Below the pieces are notes generated by a model that did not search any database, had not been told where the DNA came from, and saw only the letters and a list, made by a program, of their open reading frames with translations. Below are positions 1 through 9,243 of a stretch of 64,000 nucleotides of DNA, piece by piece (within the stretch, counting starts at the first letter, position 1; each line of letters opens with the position of its first letter). This DNA is from Corynebacterium marambiense (lineage in GTDB: Bacteria > Actinomycetota > Actinomycetes > Mycobacteriales > Mycobacteriaceae), in assembly GCF_016342275.1 (NCBI RefSeq), contig NZ_JAEIOT010000007.1:709083-773082 (forward strand), given 5' to 3'. The position numbers were made by a program, and so were the translations under genes.

Positions 1-140
1 GAGGACCAGGCGACCCCTGCAGCATCCGTGGTCCGGACGCCGATCCGCACCACTCCACCCGGGGACACGTCCGAGACACGTATCGGGAATGGGTCGCTGA
101 GTCCAGAAACCGGGGGAACATCGAGAAACATATCCGCCAT
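1..140 (-). CDS. N-terminal fragment of an acyl-CoA thioesterase/BAAT-like protein (runs off the left edge)
   Basis: Reading the minus strand from an ATG at 140 gives 46 open codons that continue past the window edge. The peptide starts MADMFLDVPPVSGLSDPF and goes on with IRVSDVSPGGVVRIGVRTTD, then a Trp-Ser-Ser. This resembles the beta-sandwich N-terminal domain of the acyl-CoA thioester hydrolase / bile-acid-CoA:amino acid N-acyltransferase family, where a P-(V/I)-x-I-R-x-x-x-L-x-P-G strand precedes a D-x-x-G-x-x-W-x-S segment. The catalytic alpha/beta-hydrolase half would lie outside the window. A second in-frame ATG at 131 is possible, and no strong ribosome site is seen. The open plus-strand frame opposite it is a shadow. 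Family assignment rests on about 46 residues. Confidence 0.6.
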   Translation of the reverse strand, partial: MADMFLDVPPVSGLSDPFPIRVSDVSPGGVVRIGVRTTDAAGVAWS

Positions 141-217
141 CGTAGCGCCCCACCCTGCCCCTTTTCTCAGCCTGTGCAAAGGGCCGACCACCTGTATATT
201 CTCCACACAGATGGCAC

Positions 218-260
218 ACAGAAACGGCCCGCTCGACATTCTCGACCGGGCCGTTTCTGT
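218..260 (-). terminator. Intrinsic terminator-like hairpin after tRNA-Val
   Basis: A perfect 14-bp inverted repeat, ACAGAAACGGCCCG (218-231) against CGGGCCGTTTCTGT (247-260), has a 15-nt loop. It starts 2 bases beyond the encoded CCA end of the tRNA. The T-run on the minus strand is weak, but the position suits tRNA transcript termination. Confidence 0.7.
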
Positions 261-262
261 TG

Positions 263-338
263 TGGTGCGCCCTGACGGGCTCGAACCGCCGACCTGCTGG
301 GTGTAAACCAGCTGCTCTTCCAGCTGAGCTAAAGGCGC
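263..338 (-). tRNA. tRNA-Val (anticodon TAC)
   Basis: The reverse complement folds as a canonical tRNA. The acceptor stem is GCGCCTT paired with AGGGCGC, followed by discriminator A and an encoded CCA. The D-arm has AGCTCAG and the T-arm GGTTCGAGCCC. The anticodon stem GCTGG/CCAGC holds the loop TTTACAC, so the anticodon is TAC (Val). The gene is 76 nt with CCA. Confidence 0.95.
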
Positions 339-422
339 GCGCACCGAACTCGAGCACGACTGCTCACGAGCACGGTCAACAACGACGGTAACTCTATCAC
401 GGGTCCCGTCGGATCAACGAAG

Positions 423-851
423 TTAGCGCTTCTTCCCGCTCTGCACGAGGCAGGACCCCTGCCATGCGCCGAGTCGCTCGGCGGACGTCTGGACGAGTCC
501 CGCGAGCTGGGCGGACTCCGCGATCAGCCCGGGTTCAATGTGTCCCGGTCTACCCGCCCCCGGGGTCAGCAACCAGATCCGACCATTCTCGGCGATGGGT
601 CGGATCGAGTCGACCAACCCGTCCACGAGATCACCGTCTTCTTCGCGCCACCACAGCAGAACGATGTCGCAGATTTCATCGGTGTCTTCATCAAGGAGAG
701 CTTCCCCGATGACGTCTTCGACCGCTTCACTGATGTCGGTGTCGCAGTCTTCGTCCCAGCCGACCTCCTGGACGATGTGGTCCGGCTTGACCCCGAGAAG
801 CATGGCGTAATCCTGGGCGCTTTCTTTGGCCGCGCCCGGAGCGTCGCTCAC
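423..851 (-). CDS. DUF3052 family protein
   Basis: A 142-residue acidic cytoplasmic protein that matches the actinobacterial DUF3052 family by its features. These are an N-terminal AQDYAMLLGVKPDHIVQEVG segment, a very acidic middle (WDEDCDTDISEAVEDVIG) and a C-terminal WLLTPGAGRPGHIEPG stretch. The start is a GTG at 851, preceded by AGGAGG about 10 bases upstream, which decides the start. It is divergent from aceE, the same neighbour it has in mycobacteria. No enzymatic function is established for the family. The C-terminal part resembles nucleotide- or metabolite-binding folds only vaguely. Confidence 0.85.
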   Translation of the reverse strand: MSDAPGAAKESAQDYAMLLGVKPDHIVQEVGWDEDCDTDISEAVEDVIGEALLDEDTDEICDIVLLWWREEDGDLVDGLVDSIRPIAENGRIWLLTPGAGRPGHIEPGLIAESAQLAGLVQTSAERLGAWQGSCLVQSGKKR

Positions 852-1291
852 TGTGTATTTCCTCCTAAATATGATCCGGGAACGTGGCCCGCCCCTGTAC
901 CGGGCCGTGTGGCCGGGTAAAAAGGGACCGGAGTCTCCCCGGTTGATGTGATCTCGTTAGTACACGCTACCGGGTTTCCTCCGCCAATGGTCCATCACCC
1001 GGTGTTTTTCAGGAATTATTGCGCGCCACATCTTGCCCCCGAAACAACCTCTCCCGCGGTTCCATCACGCAACGAACCATAAAACCGGTGCTCACAACAG
1101 GTTTGTTCCAGAAGGTATCGCCCGGGACGCCGATATCTCGGCGGGACCCGTATCCTTGTGGGGACACGTGCGTTTCCCCACTGACCGTGGGGACGGGTAC
1201 ACCTTCCGGAAGGATCCCCCGAACAGGGGTCCCCCGGGGCCGGACAGCCCGAACACAGGCGCCAGATGATTGATCCACAGGAGGATTCGGT
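852..1291. other. Divergent control region between the DUF3052 gene and aceE
   Basis: This 440-bp stretch has no convincing gene. It holds the AGGAGG sites of both flanking genes, a small hairpin GCCGA-TATC-TCGGC near 1132-1145, and repeated GTGGGGA(C) blocks near 1159-1195 that could structure an aceE leader. TATCCT near 1150 is a possible -10 for aceE. I found no clear symmetric regulator site. A minus-strand ORF crossing into aceE and the short plus ORFs here have atypical composition and no ribosome sites. Confidence 0.5.
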
Positions 1292-4036
1292 ATGTCCCAG
1301 AAGAAGGACACCACGACCAACCCGTCCGATGACAGCAACTTTGCACTTATCCGGGACGGTGTCGCGTCGTATCTGAACGACTCGGACCCCGAGGAGACCC
1401 GCGAGTGGATGGAGTCCCTGGACGGGCTTCTCGCTGAGGCCACCCCTGACCGCGCTCGATTCCTCATGCTCCGCCTTCTGGAGCGTGCCACGGCGAAACG
1501 GGTCCCCCTACCTCCGCTCACCTCCACGGACTATGTCAACTCCATCCCGACCGAGATGGAGCCCGAGTTCCCGGGCGACGAGTCCATCGAACGCCGTTAC
1601 CGCAAGTGGATGCGCTGGAATGCCGCGATCATGGTGCACCGTGCCCAGCGACCTGGAATTGAGGTCGGCGGACACATTTCCACCTACGCGTCCTCCGCTC
1701 CGTTGTACGAGGTGGGCTTCAACTACTTCTTCCGCGGAAAGGACCATCCCGGCGGCGGTGACCAGGTATTCTTCCAGGGGCATGCCTCCCCCGGTGTGTA
1801 TGCCCGCGCATTCCTCGAGGGCCGGCTCAGCGAGGATGACATGGATGGTTTCCGGCAGGAGGTCTCCCGTCCGCAGGGGGGCATGCCCAGTTACCCGCAC
1901 CCGCACGGCATGCCCGAGTTCTGGGAGTTCCCGACCGTGTCGATGGGCCTCGGCCCGATGGACGCGATCTACCAGGCGCGGTTCAACCGCTACCTGCACA
2001 ACCGCGGAATCAAGGACACCTCGCAACAGCACGTCTGGGCGTTCCTCGGTGACGGTGAGATGGATGAGCCTGAATCGCGTGGCCTGATCCAGCTCGCCGC
2101 TCTGAACAACCTCGACAACCTGACTTTCGTGATCAACTGTAACCTGCAGCGTCTCGATGGTCCCGTCCGTGGCAACACCAAGATCATCCAGGAACTCGAG
2201 TCCTTCTTCCGCGGTGCCGGCTGGTCAGTCATCAAGGTGGTCTGGGGCCGCGAGTGGGATGAGCTGTTCGAGCGGGACAAGACCGGTGAGCTCGTCCACC
2301 TGATGAACACCACCCCCGACGGCGACTTCCAGACGTTCCGGGCCAACGACGGCAAGTTCGTTCGTGAGGAGTTCTTCAACCGCACACCGGAGACGAAGAA
2401 GCTCGTCGAGGACATGACCGACGAGGAGATCTGGAAGCTCAAGCGTGGTGGCCACGACTACCGCAAGATCTACGCCGCCTACCAGCGGGCGATGGAGACG
2501 AAGGACCGCCCGACGGTGATCCTGGCGCACACCATCAAGGGCTACGGGCTGGGACACAACTTCGAGGGCCGCAACGCCACCCACCAGATGAAGAAACTCA
2601 CCCTCGATGATCTGAAGCTGTTCCGCGACAAGCAGCAGATCCCGATCTCCGACGAGGAACTCGAGAAGGATCCCTACCTTCCGCCGTACTACCACCCCGG
2701 TAGGGACTCCGAGGAGATCAAGTACATGCTCGAGCGCCGCCGGGAGCTCGGCGGCTTCGTGCCCGAGCGCCGCGATTCCTACACGCCACTCGAGGTCCCG
2801 GACATGGATGCACTGAAATCACTCCGGAAGGGATCCGGCAAGCAGCAGGTAGCCACGACCATGGCCCTCGTGCGTACCTTCAAGGAACTCATGCGCGACA
2901 AGGAGCTGCGCGAGCGGTTCGTCCCGATCATCCCCGATGAGGCACGTACCTTCGGCATGGACTCCTGGTTCCCCACACTGAAGATCTACAATCCCCACGG
3001 TCAGAAGTACACCCCAGTCGACCACGACCTCATGCTCTCCTACCGTGAGGCCGTCGACGGCCAGATCATGCACGAGGGCATCAACGAAGCCGGCTCCATG
3101 GGTGAGTTCATGGCCGCGGGTACGTCATACGCCACCCACGGTGAGCCGATGATCCCGCTCTACATCTTCTACTCGATGTTCGGTTTCCAGCGCACCGGCG
3201 ACTCGATCTGGGCCGCCGCCGACCAGATGGCACGCGGATTCCTCCTCGGCGCGACGGCTGGACGCACCACCCTGACCGGTGAGGGCCTGCAGCACATGGA
3301 CGGCCACTCCCCGATCCTGGCGTCCACCAACCCGGCCGTCATCACCTATGACCCGGCGTTCGCTTACGAGCTGGCTCATCTGATCCGTGAGGGCATCGAC
3401 CGGATGTACGGTCCGGGCCGCGGCGAGAACGTGATTTACTACATCACGATCTACAACGAGCCGACGCCCCAGCCGAAGGAGCCGGAGAACCTGGATGTGG
3501 AGGGCCTGCACAAGGGCATCTACCTCTATGATCCCGCCGGTGAAGGTGCAGGCCACGAAGCCTCGATTCTCGCCTCCGGCATCGGTATGCAGGCTGCGCT
3601 CAAAGCCAAGAGAATCCTGGGCGAGGAGTACGGTGTGCGCACCAACATCTTCTCCGTCACCTCCTGGAACGAACTCGCCCGCGACGGCCAGGCCCATGAC
3701 CTCCAGCAACTGCGTCACCCCGCCGAGGAGTTCGAGGCCCCGTTCGTGCAGCGCAAGCTCGCTGACGTCGAGGGGCCGTTCGTCGCGGTCTCCGACTTCG
3801 CCACCACGCTGCCGGAGCAGATCCGCAAGTGGGTGCCGGGGGACTACACCACTCTCGGGACCGACGGTTTCGGTTTCTCTGACACCCGCCGGGCGGCCCG
3901 CCGGTTCTTCAACACTGACGCCGAATCCGTCGTCGTGGCCGTTCTCGCGGCCCTCGCCCGTGAGGGCGCAATCGATGTCTCCGTGGCGGACAATGCCGCC
4001 ACGAAGTTCGAGATCACGGATCCGACGGTAGTCTGA
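1292..4036 (+). CDS. aceE: Pyruvate dehydrogenase E1 component (homodimeric type)
   Basis: The 914-residue product has the length and sequence character of AceE. It decarboxylates pyruvate with thiamine diphosphate and passes the acetyl group to the E2 lipoyl domain. Visible features are the N-terminal [20 protein letters not shown] region, the ThDP/Mg motif [10 protein letters not shown] followed by [19 protein letters not shown], and an [18 protein letters not shown] segment in the pyrimidine-binding half. AGGAGG at 1280-1285 lies 6 bases before the ATG. In corynebacteria the E1 gene stands alone, away from E2 and E3, as here. A strong terminator follows directly, so it is probably monocistronic. 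Confidence 0.97.
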   Translation: MSQKKDTTTNPSDDSNFALIRDGVASYLNDSDPEETREWMESLDGLLAEATPDRARFLMLRLLERATAKRVPLPPLTSTDYVNSIPTEMEPEFPGDESIERRYRKWMRWNAAIMVHRAQRPGIEVGGHISTYASSAPLYEVGFNYFFRGKDHPGGGDQVFFQGHASPGVYARAFLEGRLSEDDMDGFRQEVSRPQGGMPSYPHPHGMPEFWEFPTVSMGLGPMDAIYQARFNRYLHNRGIKDTSQQHVWAFLGDGEMDEPESRGLIQLAALNNLDNLTFVINCNLQRLDGPVRGNTKIIQELESFFRGAGWSVIKVVWGREWDELFERDKTGELVHLMNTTPDGDFQTFRANDGKFVREEFFNRTPETKKLVEDMTDEEIWKLKRGGHDYRKIYAAYQRAMETKDRPTVILAHTIKGYGLGHNFEGRNATHQMKKLTLDDLKLFRDKQQIPISDEELEKDPYLPPYYHPGRDSEEIKYMLERRRELGGFVPERRDSYTPLEVPDMDALKSLRKGSGKQQVATTMALVRTFKELMRDKELRERFVPIIPDEARTFGMDSWFPTLKIYNPHGQKYTPVDHDLMLSYREAVDGQIMHEGINEAGSMGEFMAAGTSYATHGEPMIPLYIFYSMFGFQRTGDSIWAAADQMARGFLLGATAGRTTLTGEGLQHMDGHSPILASTNPAVITYDPAFAYELAHLIREGIDRMYGPGRGENVIYYITIYNEPTPQPKEPENLDVEGLHKGIYLYDPAGEGAGHEASILASGIGMQAALKAKRILGEEYGVRTNIFSVTSWNELARDGQAHDLQQLRHPAEEFEAPFVQRKLADVEGPFVAVSDFATTLPEQIRKWVPGDYTTLGTDGFGFSDTRRAARRFFNTDAESVVVAVLAALAREGAIDVSVADNAATKFEITDPTVV

Positions 4037-4059
4037 CCGGGTCGTCGACGCTTCTCCTT

Positions 4060-4110
4060 GAAGGGCTTTCGCCCCGGAAATTGAGTTTCCGGGGCGAAAG
4101 CCCTTCTCTT
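4060..4110 (+). terminator. Strong intrinsic terminator of aceE
   Basis: A perfect 21-bp stem, GAAGGGCTTTCGCCCCGGAA(A) at 4060-4080 against its complement at 4086-4106, has a 5-nt TTGAG loop and is followed by TCTT. It lies 24 bases after the aceE stop. Confidence 0.9.
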
Positions 4111-4169
4111 AGGCAATCCTTAAATATCCCCATAGACGATCAGCGGCACGCCGCCCGGGACTGCCCCAC

Positions 4170-4182
4170 TAGTATCGTTGAC
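4170..4182 (+). promoter_or_regulatory. Leaderless-type promoter of the DUF1707 gene
   Basis: TAGTAT at 4170-4175 fits the actinobacterial -10 consensus TANNNT. Exactly 7 bases separate it from the ATG at 4183, which places the start site at or next to the A of ATG. No ribosome site precedes this ATG. Confidence 0.65.
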
Positions 4183-4797
4183 ATGGATTCAACGCTGGGC
4201 GGGTCAGGAACAACCGGTGGGTCCGGTGAGATCCCGCACCGTCAACTACGTGATGAGACCGAAGCGGAACTGATCAGGGCCGTGGGGCGGGGACAGCTGG
4301 ATCTCGGAACGTTCAGTGAGCTGTCCGCGGCGGTTTGGGCCGCCGAGAATCCCGACGACATCCGCGCGATCGTCCCACGAGTCGCTGCACCGATCCCGGA
4401 TCGTGCAGGTTTCCCGGCTCCCGCCCGGAAAACCATCACCGCTGTGCTCGGGGACGTCACCAGGCGAGGCGCCTGGTGTCTGCCCCGGGAGCTGCGGATC
4501 CATCCGCTCCTCGGGGATGTCACACTGGATCTGCGGGAGACCACGATGGAATCCAATTCGTGTCGCATCACGTTGATGGGCCTGTTCGGAGACTGCACGA
4601 TGATCATCCCGGAAGGGGTGTCTGTGAGCGTGACCACGACGACGATATTGGGCGATATTCGCATCGCGGAGACAGGTCGGCCCAGAGGTCCCGAGATCGA
4701 GGTCGGGGGATTCATTTTCGGCGGCGATATCAAGGTGAAGACCCTGGCACCGGGACAGTCCGCAGGAAGCGGTGGCTGGTTCGACTTCCTCCGGTGA
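4183..4797 (+). CDS. DUF1707 and LiaF-like C-terminal domain protein
   Basis: A 204-residue protein. Residues ~25-70 (RDETEAELIRAVGRGQLDLG...WAAENPDDIRAIV) form a DUF1707 domain. Residues ~85-195 carry repeated G-D-(V/I) turns (AVLGDVTRRGAW, PLLGDVTLDLRE, GLFGDCTMIIPEGV, TILGDIRI, FGGDIKVK) typical of the beta-helical LiaF/DUF2154 domain. There is no transmembrane segment, so it is probably cytoplasmic or membrane-associated. Proteins of this build are linked to envelope-stress sensing in Gram-positives, but a role here is inference. The start was chosen from the leaderless promoter. The stop lies 3 bases from the convergent hydrolase gene. Confidence 0.8.
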   Translation: MDSTLGGSGTTGGSGEIPHRQLRDETEAELIRAVGRGQLDLGTFSELSAAVWAAENPDDIRAIVPRVAAPIPDRAGFPAPARKTITAVLGDVTRRGAWCLPRELRIHPLLGDVTLDLRETTMESNSCRITLMGLFGDCTMIIPEGVSVSVTTTTILGDIRIAETGRPRGPEIEVGGFIFGGDIKVKTLAPGQSAGSGGWFDFLR

Positions 4798-4800
4798 TGT

Positions 4801-5838
4801 TCAGCTCGTGTGGGGAACCGCTGGGTGCTCCGCCAGGATGGCTTCGTCGATGATCCGGTTGATGGAATCGGGTGCCTCGAGGATCACCATGTGCCCGGCA
4901 TCGGGAATGACCCGAAGTTTCGCTCCGGGCCAGAGTTCGACGGCGCGTTCCGCCTGCTCCACGGGGGTCACATTGTCTTTGTCACCGACCACCACATATC
5001 CGGGAACCTCACTCAGATAGGGCGCCGCAGCGAGTTCCTCGTGGCTCTGGAGCTCCGAGAAAAACCCGATGTAGGTCTCTGCCGGGGTCTCGTGGATCTG
5101 GTCGGCGTGAAATTCGATGACATCGTAGTCGGTGCCGTTACGCTGGAAGATCGTCACGGCCAGCAGGGGCGCCAGCATCTCCATCATCTCTTTCCGGATC
5201 CTGTCGGATTCCTCCGGATTCCGGGAAATGACCCCGTGCACCTTATCTGCCACAGGATTATCGATGATCTGGGCGATGCCACCGGACGCCATCGGTTCCA
5301 TCGCGGTGGAAACGGTGATCACACCACCGATGCGGCTGCGCAGTTCCTCCCCACAGCGCCGGACGAGACTCATCAGGATCATTCCTCCCATGGAGTGACC
5401 GACCAAGATGACTCTGCCGGTTGGAACCCGTTCTGCGATCACCGCCAGGACGTCATCTCCTGCTCCGTCGATCGTGCAACGTTCGGGCGGGACCATTCCG
5501 GTGGCGCCATGGCCGCGGAGATCAAGGAGCACGGACCGGACATCAGGGTGGTCGCGACGCAGGTGATCCACCTGGAAGAACCATGATTCGGCGGTCAGCG
5601 TGAATCCGTGCACGAAGACGACGGTGGTGTCCGCGTGTTCCGGACCGATCTCGTAGTAGTGGAGGTCGATTCCATCGTTGGCCACGATTCCACGACGGTC
5701 GATGTCGGTGAGTCCGGGGCGGATCCCATCCGTCTGTATGCCTGCACGAACGGTGCGAAGACCGGAGCGCCCCCACGGGGTTATCCGGTGGGAGATGCGG
5801 CGTAGCGCGTTTGCTGCGCGCCCGGGATCCAGGACCAT
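4801..5838 (-). CDS. Alpha/beta-fold hydrolase
   Basis: A 345-residue protein with a full alpha/beta-hydrolase signature. It has the oxyanion strand VVFVHGFTLTAESW, the nucleophile elbow VGHSMGGM (Ser), an acid in VVVGDKDNVTP and the catalytic His in DAGHMVILEAPD. AGGAAGG stands upstream of the ATG at 5838. The N-terminal ~40 residues are basic and amphipathic, with no signal peptide. Substrate is unknown; epoxide-hydrolase, lipase or haloperoxidase-like activities share this scaffold. It is divergent from the acyl carrier protein gene, an arrangement I recall near aceE in other corynebacteria, which hints at acyl metabolism. Confidence 0.88.
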   Translation of the reverse strand: MVLDPGRAANALRRISHRITPWGRSGLRTVRAGIQTDGIRPGLTDIDRRGIVANDGIDLHYYEIGPEHADTTVVFVHGFTLTAESWFFQVDHLRRDHPDVRSVLLDLRGHGATGMVPPERCTIDGAGDDVLAVIAERVPTGRVILVGHSMGGMILMSLVRRCGEELRSRIGGVITVSTAMEPMASGGIAQIIDNPVADKVHGVISRNPEESDRIRKEMMEMLAPLLAVTIFQRNGTDYDVIEFHADQIHETPAETYIGFFSELQSHEELAAAPYLSEVPGYVVVGDKDNVTPVEQAERAVELWPGAKLRVIPDAGHMVILEAPDSINRIIDEAILAEHPAVPHTS

Positions 5839-5990
5839 GACGTCCTTCCTGATGGTTGAGCTGACGGGAATGATTGATCACACACTACCGTCTCCAGGCC
5901 CGTTGGTCTGACACGGTCGCGTGCCAGTAACCTGAGCAGTGGCAGTACTGCCTCAACCCGGTCGATCAATAGCGAAGGACCCCCGCCGAG

Positions 5991-6278
5991 ATGTCACTCA
6001 CCGAACCCATCACCCACGCCGCCGAGCCGGGTACCGGCACGCTGACCTCCGTCATGGACATCATCGCGACCGCCACGGGCCTTGAACCGGAGGAAGTGGA
6101 CGCTGAAGCCCGGATCGCTGATCTCGCCATCGACTCCCTGTCACTCGTCGAGATAGCTGTGCGCCTGGAGGATGCATTCGGGATCCGGATCGTCGACACC
6201 GACATGGACCGTTTCGGCACTGTCGCCGACATCGTGACGCTCGTCGAGGAGCGTGCCGCCGGTGGCCCCTCTGATTGA
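5991..6278 (+). CDS. Acyl carrier protein
   Basis: A 95-residue acidic protein. The helix-II motif is DLAIDSLSLVEIAVRLEDAFG, in which the Ser of DSL is the 4'-phosphopantetheine attachment site. Helix-I (IIATATGLEPEEVDAEARI) and the C-terminal TVADIVTLVEE helix are also present. The N-terminal ~17 residues extend beyond a minimal ACP, as in AcpM-like actinobacterial carriers. GAAGGA at about 11 bases upstream is the ribosome site. It probably carries acyl chains for fatty acid or mycolate-related synthesis, or serves a dedicated transfer reaction with neighbouring hydrolases (inference). Confidence 0.9.
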   Translation: MSLTEPITHAAEPGTGTLTSVMDIIATATGLEPEEVDAEARIADLAIDSLSLVEIAVRLEDAFGIRIVDTDMDRFGTVADIVTLVEERAAGGPSD

Positions 6279-6302
6279 TCCTCCGGGTGGCTGTGAAAGC
6301 CA

Positions 6303-6761
6303 TCACCCGTCCTCCGTCGATTGAATGTCCGAAACCGTCAGCTCCACATCAAATTCGTGCGCGGAACCGAGTCCGTCCAAGAGCCTGGACAGGCGGAGGA
6401 GTTCTTTTCGGGCACCACTCAGCAGTTGATCACAATCGACGGCCCGCGGCACGGTGTCAGAGCGGTGCCAGCGCGTACACCACTCAGCGGTCAGTGGATC
6501 GACCCCCGGTGGCACCGCAATTCCCGGTGTCGGCAGGCACACAGCCATGGCGGACTCGACCACCGGCCGGAGCGTGACCGGTAGCCCGATGATATGGAGA
6601 CGCGCATAGACAACGTCCGCCTGAGCAGCAGCGAACGGATTCGGCGTGGTGGTGCCGTAGCCGTCGCGTAGGGCAGGCGTTGTAGAGCATGATGATTGCT
6701 GTGTCACGGATGTCCTCGCAATGGGCAGCACGAACACCATGTCATCACGGCTGAAACGCAC
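6303..6761 (-). CDS. Hypothetical protein
   Basis: A 152-codon frame starting with GTG at 6761. I do not recognise it. The C-terminal half (CDQLLSGARKELLRLSRLLDG, then EFDVELTVSDIQS) looks like a genuine helical protein, and third positions are GC-rich. The N-terminal half is Ser/Thr- and Pro-rich with a Cys. No clear ribosome site precedes the GTG, and in-frame ATG and GTG codons nearby leave the start uncertain. It converges with the acyl carrier gene across 24 bases containing an imperfect hairpin (GGGTGGCT...AAGCCATCACCC). It could be a decayed gene. Confidence 0.45.
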   Translation of the reverse strand: MRFSRDDMVFVLPIARTSVTQQSSCSTTPALRDGYGTTTPNPFAAAQADVVYARLHIIGLPVTLRPVVESAMAVCLPTPGIAVPPGVDPLTAEWCTRWHRSDTVPRAVDCDQLLSGARKELLRLSRLLDGLGSAHEFDVELTVSDIQSTEDG

Positions 6762-7005
6762 GATGGTTACATCATGCGGGTGATCCCGTGGTGGACACGG
6801 TGCAAGACGAGGTTCGTCTTCCCCAACGGCCTCTGTCCGCGCCCCCGCCTGTCCGACTAAACTCCTGCCCCGTGAAAAGAGCTATCAGAGAGCAATGGAT
6901 GAACAACAGCGGGCTATCCTGGCCCCAGTTTCAGGCAACATAGATCACACCGGCAACTCTCGACACCAACTTGATCCCCCCATTTTTTCAACCTCAAGTT
7001 GAGAA

Positions 7006-7833
7006 TCACTCGGTGTCGAGTTTCCTCCACACCGCATCATTGGTCTCTGCCCAGAGCGGTTTCGCCCAGGCACCGAAATCCCGGTCGGTCAGCACGACCA
7101 TCGCCCTCTTTGTCGGTCGATGCACCCAGAGATAAGTACCCGACTGGCCGAAATGCCCGGCCGTATCGCTCGGCATCGACGCCCCGGTCCAGTGCGGGTT
7201 CTTGCGACCCCGGATCTCGAAGCCGAGACCCCAGGGGCACGGTTTCTGCATGCCGTAGCCGGGAACCACGCCATCCAGTTCCGGGAACTGCACCTCGATC
7301 ACTTCAGCCACGGTCACCGGATGGAGCAGGACCGGGTCAAGGATCTCTCGGGCGAAGACCGTCAGGTCCCGGACCGTGGACACCGCCCCGTGTCCGGCGG
7401 ATCCCTCCAGCGAGGTCCCTGTCATACCGAGCGGAGCGAAGACCGCCTGCCGGAGATATGAGGCGAAATCCATCTCGGCTTCAGCGGCAATGACATCAGC
7501 GAGGATCTCGAAGCCTGCGGATGAGTAGATCCGCCTCACCCCTGGTGCCCGCTCCAGCTCCCGTGAGGCGAAACCAACGCCACCAGCATGGGAGAGAAGG
7601 TGCCGGACCGTCGCCCCATCTGGCCCGACCTCCGAATCCAACTCGAAGATCCCCTCCTCGACCGCCACGAGGACGCCCCAGGCGGAGAGTAGCTTGGTCA
7701 CACTAGCCAGCTCATAGGGACGTTCAGCGTCACCAATGGATCGTACCTTCCCGTCCGCGATCACCGCCGCAGAGACGTGTTCGACGGGCCAACCCGCGAG
7801 GGAATCGAGGAGCTCGGTAGCGCTGCGCTGCAT
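7006..7833 (-). CDS. Serine hydrolase, beta-lactamase / penicillin-binding protein superfamily
   Basis: A 275-residue class C beta-lactamase-like fold. The nucleophile motif is SVTK (S-x-x-K) after YELA, followed by TVRHLLSHAGG. The second motif is IYSSAGFEIL, with YSS where YxN is usual, and the third-region motif is HFGQSGTYLWVHRP. There is no signal peptide, so it is probably cytoplasmic and more likely an esterase or amidase than a resistance enzyme. A minus-strand TAGAAT (7841-7846) lies exactly 7 bases before the ATG, so the mRNA is probably leaderless. It is divergent from the secreted lipase. Confidence 0.88.
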   Translation of the reverse strand: MQRSATELLDSLAGWPVEHVSAAVIADGKVRSIGDAERPYELASVTKLLSAWGVLVAVEEGIFELDSEVGPDGATVRHLLSHAGGVGFASRELERAPGVRRIYSSAGFEILADVIAAEAEMDFASYLRQAVFAPLGMTGTSLEGSAGHGAVSTVRDLTVFAREILDPVLLHPVTVAEVIEVQFPELDGVVPGYGMQKPCPWGLGFEIRGRKNPHWTGASMPSDTAGHFGQSGTYLWVHRPTKRAMVVLTDRDFGAWAKPLWAETNDAVWRKLDTE

Positions 7834-7840
7834 ATCGGTG

Positions 7841-7846
7841 ATTCTA
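7841..7846 (-). promoter_or_regulatory. Leaderless-type -10 element of the serine hydrolase gene
   Basis: On the minus strand TAGAAT is followed by 7 bases and the ATG at 7833. No ribosome site is present. Confidence 0.6.
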
Positions 7847-7916
7847 ACGGGTGTTTAAAATGAACTACCCCAAAAAGCCCGCCAACCGCCCACAGAGTTC
7901 TGGGAGCCCCTACTCC

Positions 7917-9185
7917 ATGTCACCAACACCCTTCAGATCCCGAGCGGTACTTGCGACCCTGATCGCCACCGCCATCCTCACCACCACGACGAGCATCGCC
8001 ACTGCGGCGCCCCCCGATCCGGCCCCTGAACCGGGACAGGACGCAGTCCTTTGGTCAGGACCACTGCCCGATCACGGTATTCCCGGACCAGAGCACCCCA
8101 CCCGGGTCTTCACCGACGGCACCCCACTCGACATCAGCGATGACACGACATTCACCTACTCCACACTCAATTCGGACAACGTCGAGATTCCAGCTACCGC
8201 ACTGCTGATGCGAACACACAGACCGTGGACTGGACCGGGGGAACGCCCCCTGGCGGTAATCGCACCCGTCACCCAGGGAATGGACGACGTGTGCGCGTTC
8301 TCCAACGTCGTCCGCACAGGTGTCACCTTCGACCCGGTGCACCCCGAGCTGTCCGCGACCGCACCGGACTATTTCCGTGCGCACCTCTTACTTGATCGAG
8401 GCATCGATGTCGTCGTCACCGACTATCCCGGACTTGGATCACCCGGCCTTCACCCCTACATGGACAACGTCGCAACGGGTCGCGCCGCAGCAGATGCAGG
8501 CATCGCAGCCCTGACTCTGCTCAACCGGCCGGGAGCTCCCGTTGTCGCCACCGGCCATTCACAGGGAGGAGCAGCGACGGGCTGGATGGCGGAGAACGCC
8601 CACGAGTACACCCCGGAACTCAATCTACGGGCGGTCGCGGTCTCTTCGCCTCCCTACAATTTCCGGCAACTGACAGCGGATGCTGATGGCAGCCTGACCA
8701 TGGGGCTGATGCTGATGGCCACCGACACCCAGATGCGTCATTCCCCGACGATCCGGGCGGATATGGAGCGCATCCTCACCGACGAGGGCCGACAGATGAT
8801 CGAGGACATGCGGCGAACATGCACCCCCGGAGTTTTTCTTCCGACAGCGTTCCGGAAGGCCTCGTCCCTCACCACCACGGGTGAGAGTCTCATCGATGTC
8901 ATCGACCGGATGCCCGAGGTACGTGCAGAGTTCCACAGGCAGGAACTCGGGACCCGAGCACCGACTGTTCCCGTCCTGCTGACCTATCACATGTCTGATC
9001 TGGTGGTGAACGGCCACGACTCGAAGACTCTCGGGGAATCCTGGCGTGCCCACGGCGGAGATGTCAGCGTCATCGAGGCGCCGGATTCTCCGATCGCACG
9101 AGCACTGATGACCGGACACCCGGACCCGGCTGTGACACACGTTCCACCGATCGTCGATTGGTTGGCCCGGCACCTGGAGAACTGA
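7917..9185 (+). CDS. Secreted lipase, LIP (triacylglycerol lipase) family
   Basis: A 422-residue exported enzyme. The first ~35 residues are a Sec signal peptide: basic MSPTPFRSR, a hydrophobic core AVLATLIATAIL, and a likely cleavage near IATAAPP. The nucleophile elbow is VVATGHSQGGAATGWM. VVTDYPGLGSPGLHPYM precedes it, and LLTYHMSDLVV with the late GHPDPAVTHVPPIVDWL region can supply the acid and His of the triad. This is the layout of secretory lipases that act on long-chain triacylglycerols, a trait of lipid-using corynebacteria. An upstream GTG at 7851 keeps the frame, but 7917 has GGGAG upstream and places the signal peptide correctly. A bidirectional terminator follows. Confidence 0.88.
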   Translation: MSPTPFRSRAVLATLIATAILTTTTSIATAAPPDPAPEPGQDAVLWSGPLPDHGIPGPEHPTRVFTDGTPLDISDDTTFTYSTLNSDNVEIPATALLMRTHRPWTGPGERPLAVIAPVTQGMDDVCAFSNVVRTGVTFDPVHPELSATAPDYFRAHLLLDRGIDVVVTDYPGLGSPGLHPYMDNVATGRAAADAGIAALTLLNRPGAPVVATGHSQGGAATGWMAENAHEYTPELNLRAVAVSSPPYNFRQLTADADGSLTMGLMLMATDTQMRHSPTIRADMERILTDEGRQMIEDMRRTCTPGVFLPTAFRKASSLTTTGESLIDVIDRMPEVRAEFHRQELGTRAPTVPVLLTYHMSDLVVNGHDSKTLGESWRAHGGDVSVIEAPDSPIARALMTGHPDPAVTHVPPIVDWLARHLEN

Positions 9186-9192
9186 GCCGAGA

Positions 9193-9227
9193 AAAAGGAG
9201 GCCCCGATTATTCCGGGGCCTCCTTTT
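9193..9227. terminator. Bidirectional terminator between the lipase and symporter genes
   Basis: AAAAGGAGGCCCCG (9193-9206) pairs with CGGGGCCTCCTTTT (9214-9227) around a 7-nt loop. It has T-runs in both directions and serves two convergent genes. Confidence 0.9.
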
Positions 9228-9243
9228 CACATGGCTGGCATCG

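Noticed and set aside
28..306. Plus-strand ORF across the terminator and tRNA-Val
   Set aside because: It runs through a tRNA gene and hairpin. The opposite strand carries the better protein-like frame.
1009..1527. Minus-strand ORF across the aceE start
   Set aside because: It overlaps the aceE ribosome site and coding start, is Arg/Ser-rich, and has no ribosome site.
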